NCBI GenBank assembly: GCA_005503055.1
Contig: SCOX01000001.1
Span: forward strand, 558,001 to 622,000
DNA length: 64,000 bases
Source of the DNA: Lysobacteraceae bacterium P
GTDB taxonomy: Bacteria > Pseudomonadota > Gammaproteobacteria > Xanthomonadales > Xanthomonadaceae
Direction: 5' to 3'
The notes under the pieces were generated by a model that was not told the origin of the DNA, searched no databases, and saw only the letters and a list, made by a program, of their open reading frames with translations. Of the stretch, positions 53,187-62,070 are shown one piece after another. The translations under genes were made by a program, and so were the position numbers. Within the stretch, counting starts at the first letter, position 1, and each line of letters begins with the position of its first letter.

Positions 53187-54827
53187 TCATCGGCGGCCGT
53201 GTTGCGGTTCCGTCGGCACCGGCTTCAGGCGCAGGTCCTGGAAGTCGAAGCTGAAGTCGGTGAGCGGCGAGATGGCCTCCATGCGCGCCTCGCGGACCTC
53301 GCCGTCGGCATCGAGCGTGAAGGTCACGAAGGCGTCGGCGTTGAGCCATCGCTCGTTCCAGCGCACCACGAACGTGTCGTGCTGCCAGGGCTCCATCCGG
53401 CCCACCAGCTGCGGCGAACGACTGAAACGCATAGTGAGCCCCTCGCTGCCCTGCTCGACGATGACATCGCCGTACCACGGATCGCGGTAGGTCTTCGCGT
53501 AGCTCGACAACGGGCGCGAGGGCGGCGCGTCGGCGGCGCGCGCGCTCACGTGCTTCTGCCAGTCCTCGTCGGCCTTGCCCTTCGACTTGGCGAGCGCGGC
53601 GGCGTAGGCCGCGGTCCAGTCGGTGCGCGGCGCGTCCAGGTAGGCATCCAGCACGCGCATCGTCACGGCGTTGAATGCTCCGCTGACCTCGGCGTTGGTC
53701 AGCACGATGACGCCCAGTTTCTGCTCGGGCACCAGCGTCACGCGCGAGACCATGCCCGGCCAGCCGCCGGTGTGCGAGACGAGCTTGCGCCCGCGGTAGT
53801 CCGACAGCTGCCAGCCTTCGCCGTAGCCGAGGAAGTTCGGTTTCGCCGCTTCCAGTTCCGGCACGCTGGGCTTGGGAATCGGGATAGGCGTGATCACCGA
53901 CCACATCTGCTGCTGGCGCTCTTCGGAGAACAGGCGCTGCTGCGTTCCCTTCGCGTCGGTGAACGTGCCGCCGGCCAACTGCATGCGCATCCAGCGGCTC
54001 ATGTCGTGCACGCTGGAATAGATGCCGCCGGCGCCGGAGACGTTCGCCCACGACATGCGCGGCGCCGGTTCGAGGCTCTTGAAATCGGCCTTGGCGTGGC
54101 CGGTGGCGACGTTGTCGCGCGGACGCAACGTATCGCTGTTGAAGCGCGTGTCGCGCATGCCCAGCGGGGCGAAGATGCGCTGCTGGAGAAACTGTGCGTA
54201 CGTCTGTCCACTGGCCTTTTCGATCACCAGCTGCGCCACGCCATAGAGGATGTTGTCGTAGGCGTACTGGCCGCGGAAGCTGCCGGTGAGCGGCACGTCC
54301 TTCAGCCGTCGCGCGACGTCCTCGGTCGTGTAGTCCGTGCCCGGCCAGTACAGCAGATCGCCCGCGCCCAGGCCCAGGCCGCTGCGGTGCGCGAGCAGGT
54401 CGCGCACGCGCATTTCCTGCGTCACGTACGGATCGGACATGCGGAACCACGGCAAGTGATCGATCACGCGGTCGTCCAGGCTCAGCTTGCCTTCGTCGGC
54501 GAGGATCGACAGCGACGCCGCCGTGAACGCCTTGGTGTTCGAGGCGATGGCGAACAAGGTGTTCGCGTCGACCTTCTCCGCCTTGCCCATCTCGCGCACG
54601 CCGAAGCCGCGTTCGATCACGACCTGCCCGTCCTTCACCACCGCCACCGCGATGCCAGGCACATCGAACTGCCTGCGAACGCCTTCGACATAGGCGTCGA
54701 GGTCCTGCAGCTGCGAAGGCAACGCCTGGCTCGGCGCCGATGCCTGCTGCGCCTGCACGCCCTGCGCCAGCAGCGCGCCGGCCATCATCGTGTGGAGCGT
54801 GCCTGCCCGCCTGAATCCCCGATGCAT
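53187..54827 (-). CDS. Exported class-C beta-lactamase-fold serine hydrolase
   Basis: 546 residues. Signal peptide ends near GVQA. The beta-lactamase-type domain has SNTKAF (SxxK nucleophile), YAYDN (YxN) and VSHTGGWPG (the K/HTG triad position, here HTG). HTG and the extra C-terminal DUF3471-like domain (about 430-546) indicate a peptidase or esterase of the EstB/AmpH type, not a true beta-lactamase. The start at 54827 gives the signal peptide; a longer upstream frame has none. Confidence 0.9.
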   Translation of the reverse strand: MHRGFRRAGTLHTMMAGALLAQGVQAQQASAPSQALPSQLQDLDAYVEGVRRQFDVPGIAVAVVKDGQVVIERGFGVREMGKAEKVDANTLFAIASNTKAFTAASLSILADEGKLSLDDRVIDHLPWFRMSDPYVTQEMRVRDLLAHRSGLGLGAGDLLYWPGTDYTTEDVARRLKDVPLTGSFRGQYAYDNILYGVAQLVIEKASGQTYAQFLQQRIFAPLGMRDTRFNSDTLRPRDNVATGHAKADFKSLEPAPRMSWANVSGAGGIYSSVHDMSRWMRMQLAGGTFTDAKGTQQRLFSEERQQQMWSVITPIPIPKPSVPELEAAKPNFLGYGEGWQLSDYRGRKLVSHTGGWPGMVSRVTLVPEQKLGVIVLTNAEVSGAFNAVTMRVLDAYLDAPRTDWTAAYAAALAKSKGKADEDWQKHVSARAADAPPSRPLSSYAKTYRDPWYGDVIVEQGSEGLTMRFSRSPQLVGRMEPWQHDTFVVRWNERWLNADAFVTFTLDADGEVREARMEAISPLTDFSFDFQDLRLKPVPTEPQHGRR

Positions 54828-54945
54828 CGTCCCGTTGTCTCCCCGTGTCCAGTCAGCCGCAAGCCTCGACGATACCGCGTCCCGACGCGAGGGCCGGAGG
54901 TCAGGGCCGGCATAATGTCGTCCCTGTCCCCTCGCTGTGCCCCGC

Positions 54946-56196
54946 ATGTCGTCTTCTCCCGTTCCCCGCGTGCGCCTGGCGATCGTCGGCGGCGGCCCCG
55001 CCGGCCTCATGGCGGCCGAGGTGGCGCGCGCGACAGGCGTCGAGGTCGATCTGTTCGAGGCCAAGGGCTCGGTCGGGCGCAAGTTCCTGATCGCCGGCAA
55101 GGGCGGCTTGAACCTCACGCATGGCGAACCGCGGCCGGCGTTCGACGCACGTTATGGCGCCCGCGCTCAGGCCGTGGGCGCATGGCTCGACGACTTCGAC
55201 GCCGACGCGCTGCGCGAGTGGGCGCGCGGCTTCGGCGTGGAAACCTTCGTCGGCACCTCTGGCCGTGTATTTCCGACTGACCGCAAGGCCGCGCCGCTGC
55301 TGCGCGGCTGGGTCCACCGCCTGCGCGAGGACGGCGTGCGCTTCCACGTGCAGCATCGCTGGCTGGGCTGGCGCGACGACGGCGCACTGCGCTTCGCCGC
55401 ACCGGAAGGCGAAATCGCCGTGCACGCCGACGCCACGGTGCTGGCGCTGGGCGGCGGCAGTTGGCCGGAACTGGGCTCCGACGGCGCCTGGGTGCCCGCG
55501 CTGGAGGCGCGCGGCATCGACGTCGCCCCGCTGCGACCGGCCAATTGCGGCTTCGACATCGGCTGGAGCGAGCACTTCGCGCAACGCCACGCTGGCGCGC
55601 CGCTGAAGCCCGTCATCGCGCACTGGCAAGACGAACTGGGCCTGCCGCACGAACTGCAGGGCGAATGCGTGGTCACCACGACCGGCATCGAAGGCAGCTT
55701 GATCTATGCACTCTCGGCGGGACTGCGCGATGCGATCGCCGCGCACGGGCAGGCGCGATTGGAGCTGGACCTCGCGCCCGGTCGCGAACTCCATCGCCTG
55801 CGCGGCGAGCTGGAAAAGCCGCGCGGCGGGCGCAGCCTCACCGAGCACCTTCGCCGCCAGACCGGCATCGCGGGCGTAAAGGCCGCCCTGCTCTACGAGG
55901 TAGTCGGCAAGGAGGCGATGCACGACATGCAGGCGCTGTCGCGTGCGATCAAGCGGCTGCCATTGCAGCTCGTACGCGCACGGCCGATCGCCGAGGCGAT
56001 CAGCAGTGCGGGCGGCGTGCGACTGGAAGGGCTGGATGCAGGCAGCCTGATGGTGCGCGACCAGCCCGGGGTCTTCTGCGCCGGGGAAATGCTGGACTGG
56101 GAGGCGCCCACCGGCGGTTACCTGCTCACGGCGTGTTACGCCAGCGGACTGCGCGCGGGGCGTGGCGCGGTGGCGTGGTTGCGCGGGGGGACGTGA
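54946..56196 (+). CDS. HI0933-family flavoprotein (NAD(P)/FAD-dependent oxidoreductase)
   Basis: 416 residues. FAD-binding N-terminus RLAIVGGGPAGLMAAEVAR with the family's SVGRKFLIAGKGGLNLTH. The later TSGRVFPTDRKAAPLL, GECVVTTTGIEGSLIYALS and C-terminal FAD motif GVFCAGEMLDWEAPTGGYLLTACYASG are characteristic of the HI0933 (BaiN-like) group. An upstream GTG at 54937 would add three residues. Divergent from the serine hydrolase. Physiological substrate unknown. Confidence 0.93.
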   Translation: MSSSPVPRVRLAIVGGGPAGLMAAEVARATGVEVDLFEAKGSVGRKFLIAGKGGLNLTHGEPRPAFDARYGARAQAVGAWLDDFDADALREWARGFGVETFVGTSGRVFPTDRKAAPLLRGWVHRLREDGVRFHVQHRWLGWRDDGALRFAAPEGEIAVHADATVLALGGGSWPELGSDGAWVPALEARGIDVAPLRPANCGFDIGWSEHFAQRHAGAPLKPVIAHWQDELGLPHELQGECVVTTTGIEGSLIYALSAGLRDAIAAHGQARLELDLAPGRELHRLRGELEKPRGGRSLTEHLRRQTGIAGVKAALLYEVVGKEAMHDMQALSRAIKRLPLQLVRARPIAEAISSAGGVRLEGLDAGSLMVRDQPGVFCAGEMLDWEAPTGGYLLTACYASGLRAGRGAVAWLRGGT

Positions 56197-56236
56197 GGCG
56201 CGGCCTCAACGGCGTAGTTCGGTTGTGACCCAGACC

Positions 56237-56313
56237 GTCATTCCAGCTTTCGCTGGAATGACGAAGCGAAGTCGGACCTCATGGGCATGGATTCCAGCTT
56301 TCGCCGGAATGCC
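56237..56313. repeat. Two hairpin copies of an ATTCCAGC dispersed repeat
   Basis: Copy 1 (56237-56262) is a perfect 11-pair stem GTCATTCCAGC/GCTGGAATGAC with loop TTTC. Copy 2 (about 56287-56313) is imperfect, ATTCCAGC/GCCGGAAT with the same loop. This is the common Xanthomonadaceae 'CATTCC-aGC-TTTCGC-tGGAATG' intergenic repeat. They lie between the flavoprotein and the minus-strand lipoprotein, tail to tail, and can serve as terminators both ways. Confidence 0.75.
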
Positions 56314-56371
56314 GAGACGGATGTGTTGCGAGCCTGATCCCGAGCGCTGCGAGGGATGAGGCCGGCGCGAC

Positions 56372-57058
56372 TTACCTGCCCTTGGCGATCTTCTTGTCCG
56401 GCGAGTTCGCGCCGCCGGCGATCGGGAAGTATTGCGTGCTCGCGCACAGCTCGATGCCGTTCGCTGTCGCGGCCGGCAGGTCGGTGCCCTTCAGGCCGAT
56501 CAACTTCAGCGTTTCGCCGGTGGTGTCCTCGACTTTCGCCAGCGCGATGAAGCCGGTGCGATTGCCGCCGCACAGCGCATTGGACGGCGATTGCGTCGGC
56601 GGTGTCTCTTCCAGCACGCGGCGCAGCTCCACAGGCTGCGAGGCGTCGACAATCATCGCCTGCGCATAGGTGCTGCCCGGGGAGTACTGATCGCCGCCGC
56701 TCACCATCGCCACGCGCTCGGTGGTGAAGCTCGCGCCGTTCTCGCCCTTGATCACAGTGTCCTCGAGCGAGAGCTTGCCCGTGACGCTGGTGGCGACCGG
56801 GTTGCCCGGGTCGAACTCGCCCAGCACGACCGGCTTGATCATCGGCGGCGCGGCGCGCTCGACCGGCTTGGCGTTGACATCGGGCTGCGGGTTGGCGGCC
56901 GGCGCCGGCGCGGTGATCGCTTCCGGCGCTGCGCTGTTCACGGGCGTCGCCGGCTCGCAGGCCGACAGCCCGGCCGCCAGCAGCACCGCCGCAACACAGG
57001 CTCTCGCGCTGCCCGCGCCCAGTCGCATCACGTCGCACGTCGTCATCGCCTTGCTCAC
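56372..57058 (-). CDS. Hypothetical lipoprotein
   Basis: 228 residues. Signal with lipobox LLAAGLSAC (Cys34), then a Pro/Ala-rich linker (about 35-75) and a globular part with two Cys (ALCGGNRTGF, IELCASTQYF) that may form a disulfide. SGGDQYSPGSTYAQAM is another conserved-looking block. No family recognised. It precedes trhO by 50 bp on the opposite side (trhO ends the run of minus genes). Confidence 0.72.
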   Translation of the reverse strand: MSKAMTTCDVMRLGAGSARACVAAVLLAAGLSACEPATPVNSAAPEAITAPAPAANPQPDVNAKPVERAAPPMIKPVVLGEFDPGNPVATSVTGKLSLEDTVIKGENGASFTTERVAMVSGGDQYSPGSTYAQAMIVDASQPVELRRVLEETPPTQSPSNALCGGNRTGFIALAKVEDTTGETLKLIGLKGTDLPAATANGIELCASTQYFPIAGGANSPDKKIAKGR

Positions 57059-57108
57059 AGATCAAGCTCCTTGCTGGCCGGACGCGGCTGGGAAAAGCCG
57101 TGGCCGCT

Positions 57109-57846
57109 TCAGGCGGCGTCGTCCATCAGGGGTTGCAGTTCGGGATCGAGCGCGACGCGCTCGTCGAACACGAAGCAGCGACCTTCGTAATGCCGGCCGC
57201 CGACCTGCTCAAAGTAACCCAGAATGCCGCCTTCGAGCTGCAACACGTTATGCATTCCGTCCGCCTGCATCCACAGCGCGGCCTTCTCGCAGCGGATGCC
57301 GCCGGTGCAGAAGCTGACCACGGTGGCCTGTCGCAGCGCGTCGCGGTGCGGCGCGAGCGCGTCGGGCAGGTCGGTGAAATTATCGATGGGCAATGTCAAA
57401 GCGCCGTCGAACGTTCCGTAGTCGAACTCTTCGCGGTTGCGCGTATCGAGCATCACCACCGGCGTGCCGGTGTCGTCGTGGCCCTGGTCCAGCCAGCGCG
57501 CCAGCGTGTGCGGCTCGACGGACGGCGCGCGACCGGACAGCGGCGAGGCGTTGTCGCGGCGGAAGCTGATGATCTCCGGCTTCACCTTCACCTTGAGCCG
57601 TGCGAACGGCTGGCGATGGCTGTGGCTGAACTTGACCACCAGGCCGGCGAAACGCGCGTCGTCGCGCATCGCATCGAGGAAGCCATGGATCGCCGCGTCT
57701 TCGCCAGCGAGGAACAGGTTGATGCCCTCGCTCGCGACGAGCATCGTGCCGAGCAGTCCGCTCGCCTCCGCACGCTCGCGCAAGGTGACCGCCAGTTCGG
57801 CGGGATGGTCGATGGAAACGAAGTGATAGGCGGCCAGATTCAGCAT
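57109..57846 (-). CDS. trhO: tRNA uridine(34) hydroxylase TrhO (UPF0176, rhodanese domain)
   Basis: 245 residues. N-terminal acylphosphatase-like part (LVASEGINLFLAG) followed by a rhodanese domain with TVVSFCTGGIRCEKAA, whose first Cys is the catalytic one, and LEGGILGYFEQVGG. This is the YceA/TrhO family that forms 5-hydroxyuridine at tRNA position 34. The start at 57846 gives the usual LNLAAYHFVSIDHP N-terminus. Same strand as, but 41 bp from, the DUF998 gene. Confidence 0.93.
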   Translation of the reverse strand: MLNLAAYHFVSIDHPAELAVTLRERAEASGLLGTMLVASEGINLFLAGEDAAIHGFLDAMRDDARFAGLVVKFSHSHRQPFARLKVKVKPEIISFRRDNASPLSGRAPSVEPHTLARWLDQGHDDTGTPVVMLDTRNREEFDYGTFDGALTLPIDNFTDLPDALAPHRDALRQATVVSFCTGGIRCEKAALWMQADGMHNVLQLEGGILGYFEQVGGRHYEGRCFVFDERVALDPELQPLMDDAA

Positions 57847-57887
57847 GCGCCCATTGTACGACGCAGCCATTCGCTTGAAGGCGCCCT

Positions 57888-58571
57888 TTACTTCAAGTTG
57901 TCGCCGTAACCAATTGATTCTACGTGGCCTACGGCCGGCGTCCTGCGCAGCCAGTGGGCGGCCAGCGCCAGCCAGAGCACGATCGCGGCGATCACCGCCT
58001 TCTGGCTCAGTCCACGCGGCAGTTCGCGCCACAGCGCGTGCAGCCACAGCGCGATGAAACAGAACATCGCCAGGCCAAAGGCGAGCGCGAAATGCCCGCG
58101 CCAACGAGGATCGCGGCGAAGCGCCCAGCCCTGCACGAGCATGCCGAGGGTGGTGCCGAGGAACGCCAGCGGTGCGGAAATGGCATGCACGTAAGCGTGC
58201 GTCGTCAACGCCACCGAGCCGCCGCGGTCGGTCTCCGCCCAGGCGGTGACGGCCAGCGCCACGGCCGCGACGATGAACAGCGCCAAGGCCCCGCCGCTGC
58301 GGCTGTCGCGCGTGGCGGCGCCGTAGTAGCCCACGCCGATCAGGCCCAGGCTCATCGCCAGGCCCAGGTAGGCGAGCTGCAGCCACAGCCCGAGCGGGCC
58401 CAGCAGGTAGAAGCTCAGCGTCGCCCGGACCCAGTCCAGGTCCGTGCGCAGGAACTGCATCGCGGTGGCGACCACCGCGAACACGACCACCCCGCCCAAC
58501 GCCCAGTTCCCGATCGTGCGCGTCCGCGCCGCCGTTTGGCTCGCTCCGACCACGACCGGGATGTCGGACAT
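57888..58571 (-). CDS. DUF998 membrane protein
   Basis: 227 residues with six hydrophobic segments. FLRTDLDWVRATLSFYLLGPLGLWLQLAYLGLAM is the DUF998 hallmark. Ends GYGDNLK. Start and the stop of the DUF1993 gene overlap as TGATG. Likely integral membrane, function unknown. Confidence 0.87.
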   Translation of the reverse strand: MSDIPVVVGASQTAARTRTIGNWALGGVVVFAVVATAMQFLRTDLDWVRATLSFYLLGPLGLWLQLAYLGLAMSLGLIGVGYYGAATRDSRSGGALALFIVAAVALAVTAWAETDRGGSVALTTHAYVHAISAPLAFLGTTLGMLVQGWALRRDPRWRGHFALAFGLAMFCFIALWLHALWRELPRGLSQKAVIAAIVLWLALAAHWLRRTPAVGHVESIGYGDNLK

Positions 58572-59080
58572 CAGCGCGCTCCCATGTAATCCAGTTTGCC
58601 GACCGGGACGCCGTTGTGGCGCAGCAGCGCGTAGGCGGTGGTCACGTGGAAGAAGAACTGCGGCAGGCCGTACTGGAGCAGGTAGGCGCGCCCTTCGAAG
58701 CGGCGTTCCTTCGGCGTGCCGGGGCGCAGGACGATCTCGCGCTCGTGCGCGCCCTCGAACAGCAACGGGTCCAGTCCCTCGATGAAGGCCAGCGTGCGCG
58801 CGATGCGGTCGCGAAGCTCGGCGAAGCTGCGCTCCTCGTCGGGCGTGGAGGGAACCTCGACGTCAGCCAGGCGCGCACTGACGCCCTTGGCGAAATCGCA
58901 GGCGATCTGCGCCTGCTTGAGCAGCGGGAACATGTCCGGGAACAGCCGCGCCTGCAGGAGGACCTCGGGGTCGTAGCCCTGCGCCTTCGCGTGGTCTTCA
59001 CCCTTGGCGAGCACGCCATCGAGCGCGCGGAGCATGTGGCGGAACACGGGCACGCTGGCCTCATGCAGGGACAGTGACAT
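58571..59080 (-). CDS. DUF1993 protein
   Basis: 169 residues. SLHEASVPVFRHMLRALDGVLAKGEDHAKAQGYDPEVLLQARLFPDM is the start of the DUF1993 (DinB-like helical bundle) family, and FFFHVTTAYALLRHNGVPVGKLDYMG is its conserved end. The start at 59080 is the family-like Met. Stop overlaps the DUF998 start. Metal binding possible through His residues; function unknown. Confidence 0.92.
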   Translation of the reverse strand: MSLSLHEASVPVFRHMLRALDGVLAKGEDHAKAQGYDPEVLLQARLFPDMFPLLKQAQIACDFAKGVSARLADVEVPSTPDEERSFAELRDRIARTLAFIEGLDPLLFEGAHEREIVLRPGTPKERRFEGRAYLLQYGLPQFFFHVTTAYALLRHNGVPVGKLDYMGAR

Positions 59081-59157
59081 GCAGCAACTCCATCGGATCG
59101 ACAATGCCGGCGATGTTACGGCCGCTGCGCCCTTGCGTCACTTCCCGTCGCTTCCTT

Positions 59158-60360
59158 TCACGTCGCGGCGAGCGCGGCGCGGCCCTGCGCCAACGAGGCG
59201 TACAGCGACTCCACCTGGCGCATCAGCGCCTGCGAACTCCAACGTTGCGCATCGTCCGGACCGGCCGCGGAGAGTGTCGCGCGCAGGTCCGGCGAACGCA
59301 GCACCTGCGCCACCTTCGCGGCGAAGGCATCCACCTGTTCCGGGGCGATCAACGCACAGTGCGTGTCGCGCAACACCATCGCCGTGCCCATCACCGCGGT
59401 GGAGACGATCGGCACGCCCAGCGCCATCGCCTCGATCAGCACCAGCCCCTGCGTCTCCGTCGGGGAGGCGAACACGAACGCGTCGCCCGCCTTGTAGCTG
59501 TCCAGCAGCGTGGTGCGCCGGTCGAGATTGCCGAAGAAGCGCACGTTCGCTTCGATGCCCAACTCATTGACGAGCCGGCGCAGGCGCGGTTCGTCCGGAC
59601 CTTCGCCGGCGATCAGGAACAGCAACTGCGGGAACTCCGCCACCAGGGCGCGCACCACGCGCAGCAGGAAGGCGATGTTCTTCTCCAGCGACAGGCGGCT
59701 GACCGTGACCAGCGTCGGGCGTCCGGGCTCGATGCCGTACTGCGCGCGGAAACGAGCGCCGTCGCCGCCCTGGAATTCGGCCAGGTCGATGCCCGTCGGC
59801 AGCACGGTGTGCGGCGTGGCGATGCCGTAACGCTGCAGCACCTCGACCATCTGCGCGCTCGGCACGATCAGGTGATCCACGCCATGGCACAGGCGCCGCG
59901 ACGCGACACGCGCCACGTGCCGGCTCAGCGCGGTCGGCAGCCACGGCAGGTAATGGCCGACGTACTCTTCGAAATAGGTGTGGTAGGTCTCCACCGTCGG
60001 CACGCCCAGTTCGCGCGCCAGGTGGACGCCCATCGAATGCGCGCGGAACGGGGTGTGGATGTGGATGGCGTCCCATTGGCGCCCGGCCAGTGCGATACGC
60101 GTGCGGCGCGCGTCGGCGGCGCGCATCAGGCGGTCTTCCGGGTCGAAGAAGATGGTTCGCGCCGGGACGCGGATCACCTCGAACTCGCCCTCCCCGTCGT
60201 GCCGCTCCTGGCCGCTGCCCTCGCCGTAGTCCGGCGCCACGATCGCCACCGTATGGCCCATCCGCGCAAGCCCGCGGGCGAAGGTGCGGATCGAGGTCGA
60301 GACCCCGTTCACCCGCGGGAAGTAGACGTCCGAGAGCATCAGCAGGTTCATCGCGTGCAT
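59158..60360 (-). CDS. GT4 glycosyltransferase (MgtA/PimB-like)
   Basis: 400 residues, GT-B fold. N-terminal half has MLSDVYFPRVNGVSTSIRTFARGLARMGH and HIHTPFRAHSMGVHLA. The sugar-nucleotide half has VSRLSLEKNIAFLLR, EGPDEPRLRRLV and the E(x7)E motif SPTETQGLVLIEAMALGVP. It resembles the MgtA/DGD-type enzymes that add a sugar to diacylglycerol or phosphatidylinositol. An inner-membrane glycolipid role is plausible; acceptor unknown. Alternative start at residue 4. Confidence 0.93.
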   Translation of the reverse strand: MHAMNLLMLSDVYFPRVNGVSTSIRTFARGLARMGHTVAIVAPDYGEGSGQERHDGEGEFEVIRVPARTIFFDPEDRLMRAADARRTRIALAGRQWDAIHIHTPFRAHSMGVHLARELGVPTVETYHTYFEEYVGHYLPWLPTALSRHVARVASRRLCHGVDHLIVPSAQMVEVLQRYGIATPHTVLPTGIDLAEFQGGDGARFRAQYGIEPGRPTLVTVSRLSLEKNIAFLLRVVRALVAEFPQLLFLIAGEGPDEPRLRRLVNELGIEANVRFFGNLDRRTTLLDSYKAGDAFVFASPTETQGLVLIEAMALGVPIVSTAVMGTAMVLRDTHCALIAPEQVDAFAAKVAQVLRSPDLRATLSAAGPDDAQRWSSQALMRQVESLYASLAQGRAALAAT

Positions 60361-60457
60361 CCGTCCGGCGCATGCGTCCGGGTTGCGCTGATTGCAACGG
60401 AGATTTGTTACAGGCGTGTCACATGGGTGACACGCGATTCAGGCCCCGGGGGTCAAG

Positions 60458-60500
60458 CCCCGCTCCCTCCGGGAGAGGGGTTGGGTGAGCGTCGGCGGAG
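60458..60500. repeat. Hairpin dispersed repeat, member B
   Basis: Imperfect stem CCCCGCTCCC/GGGAGAGGGG (loop TCC) followed by TTGGGTGAGCGTCGGCG, homologous to the 50947 copy. It lies downstream of soxR (minus) and before the glycosyltransferase start, so it could terminate soxR. Confidence 0.6.
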
Positions 60501-60549
60501 GCGCAACGCTTGCGCTCGCGACGGAATCATCCAGGTCCGCGCCTCAGTA

Positions 60550-61017
60550 TCAGCGCAGCGAATCGAGCTCGTCCGCGTCGGCATCCGACCATCGCAGCGC
60601 CCCGGCCCCGTGTTCGCCGAGCACATCGCCGGGATTGGCCAGCCGGCAGCGGTCCAGCGACAGACATCCGCAGCCGATGCAGTCGTCGAGCGTGTCGCGC
60701 ATCTGGATTAGCCGCTCGATCCGCGCGTCCAGTTCCTCGCGCCACGCGCTGGACATGCGCGACCAGTCGCGGCGCGTCGGCGTTCGCGCCTCGGGCAGAC
60801 CGGCCAGCGCGTCGCGAATCGTCGCCAGCGGCATGCCCACCCGCTGCGCGGCGCGGATGATGGCGATCCGCCGCAGCATGTCGCGCCCATAACGGCGCTG
60901 GTTGCCGGCCGTGCGCTGGCTGTGGATGAGCCCCTTGGCCTCGTAGAAGTGCAGCGTGGAAACCGTCACGCCGCTGCGCTGCGCCACCTCGCCCACGGTG
61001 AGTTCCTCGTGCGCCAT
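60550..61017 (-). CDS. soxR: Redox-sensitive transcriptional activator SoxR
   Basis: 155-residue MerR-family regulator. [28 protein letters not shown], then the coiled coil, and the 2Fe-2S cysteines Cys113, 116, 118 and 124 ([12 protein letters not shown], the CX2CXCX5C of SoxR). Oxidised cluster activates transcription. No soxS is adjacent; in non-enteric bacteria SoxR acts directly on target genes, here probably 61081-63548, via the box at 61021-61051. Confidence 0.95.
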   Translation of the reverse strand: MAHEELTVGEVAQRSGVTVSTLHFYEAKGLIHSQRTAGNQRRYGRDMLRRIAIIRAAQRVGMPLATIRDALAGLPEARTPTRRDWSRMSSAWREELDARIERLIQMRDTLDDCIGCGCLSLDRCRLANPGDVLGEHGAGALRWSDADADELDSLR

Positions 61018-61020
61018 GGC

Positions 61021-61051
61021 TTGACCTCAAGTTAACTTGAGGTTCTATCCT
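61021..61051 (+). promoter_or_regulatory. SoxR-type promoter (19-bp spacer)
   Basis: -35 TTGACC (61021-61026) and -10 TATCCT (61046-61051) with a 19-bp spacer, containing the perfect 18-bp palindrome CCTCAAGTTAACTTGAGG (61025-61042). The long spacer is typical of MerR-family promoters, which SoxR untwists when oxidised. It reads towards the quinone oxidoreductase gene; the soxR start is at 61017 on the other strand. Confidence 0.9.
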
Positions 61052-61080
61052 CGCCTGCGTCTTCGATCCGAGTCAAACCC

Positions 61081-62070
61081 ATGGATACCCGAAACGCCCG
61101 CGACGGCTACGTCGCAGGCGCGATGCAGGCACCGACCATGCAGGCGGTGGTGTTCGACGAATACGGCACGGCCGACGTGCTGCGCCTGACGAACCTGCCC
61201 CTGCCCACGCCGGGCCCCGGCGAGATCCGCGTGCGCGTGCGCGCGGCCGGCGTGCAACCGGCCGATTGCGCCACGCGCAGTGGCTGGTTCGCCCAGCGCG
61301 GCATGGCGCCGTTTCCGCGCCAGCTCGGCAATGAGTTCGCCGGCGTGGTCGACGCCGTCGGCGCCGATGTCGCATCGCCGGCTGTCGGCGACGAAGTGCT
61401 GGGCTGGACGGGCGCGAACGCCTACGCCGAAGCCCTCGTGGTGCCTGCTGCGCAAGTCGCACTCAAGCCGCCGATGATGTCCTGGGCCGTGGCCGGCGCG
61501 TTGTCGGCCTCGGGACAAACCGCGCTCACGGCGGTGCAGGCGCTGGAGATCGGCGCCGGCGACACGGTGCTCGTGCATGGCGCGGCCGGCGGCGTCGGCA
61601 CCATCGCGGTGCAACTGGCGAAACTTCGCGGTGCGCGCGTCATCGGCACCGCCAGCGTCGAGAACCACGACTACCTGCGCTCGCTCGGCGTCGAACCCGT
61701 GTCGTACGGCCGCGGCCTGGCCGAGCGCGTGCGCCTGCTTGCGCCGCAGGGCGTGCAGGTCGCACTGGACGGCAGCGGGCGCGGCGCGCTGGATGCGTCC
61801 ATCGAGCTGGGCATCGCACCGGCGCGCATCGGCACGCTCGTTGATTTCGAACACGTCCAGCGCCTGGGCGTGCAGGCCATCCGCAGCCAGCGCAGCCGCG
61901 AGCGCCTGCAGGCACTGGTCGACCTGCACGACGCCGGGCGCCTGCGTGTGCACGTGCGCGACATCTATCCGCTGGCCTACGCGGCGGTGGCGCACCGCGA
62001 CGTCGAAAACGGCCACGGCCGTGGCAAGGTGGTGCTCATGGTCTACAACACGTTCGGGCATGCGCTGTGA
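61081..62070 (+). CDS. NADP-dependent quinone oxidoreductase (MDR family)
   Basis: 329 residues. Medium-chain dehydrogenase/quinone oxidoreductase: N-terminal MQAVVFDEYGTADVLRLTNLPLPTPGPGEIRVRVRAAGVQPADC, cofactor motif VLVHGAAGGVGTIAVQLAKL. No zinc ligands, so zeta-crystallin-like. It probably reduces redox-cycling quinones, a classical SoxR target. The start at 61081 leaves 30 bp after the promoter -10; an internal ATG at 61138 is an alternative. Overlaps the MFS gene by 1 bp (TGATG). Confidence 0.92.
   Translation: MDTRNARDGYVAGAMQAPTMQAVVFDEYGTADVLRLTNLPLPTPGPGEIRVRVRAAGVQPADCATRSGWFAQRGMAPFPRQLGNEFAGVVDAVGADVASPAVGDEVLGWTGANAYAEALVVPAAQVALKPPMMSWAVAGALSASGQTALTAVQALEIGAGDTVLVHGAAGGVGTIAVQLAKLRGARVIGTASVENHDYLRSLGVEPVSYGRGLAERVRLLAPQGVQVALDGSGRGALDASIELGIAPARIGTLVDFEHVQRLGVQAIRSQRSRERLQALVDLHDAGRLRVHVRDIYPLAYAAVAHRDVENGHGRGKVVLMVYNTFGHAL

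Noticed and set aside
53187-54827. Antibiotic-resistance beta-lactamase
   Set aside because: It has HTG in place of KTG and a C-terminal DUF3471-like domain, as in esterase/peptidase relatives.
53199-55280. 693-codon plus-strand frame over the serine hydrolase
   Set aside because: Antisense to an intact hydrolase with SxxK, YxN and HTG motifs; composition is His/Arg/Val-rich with no domain.
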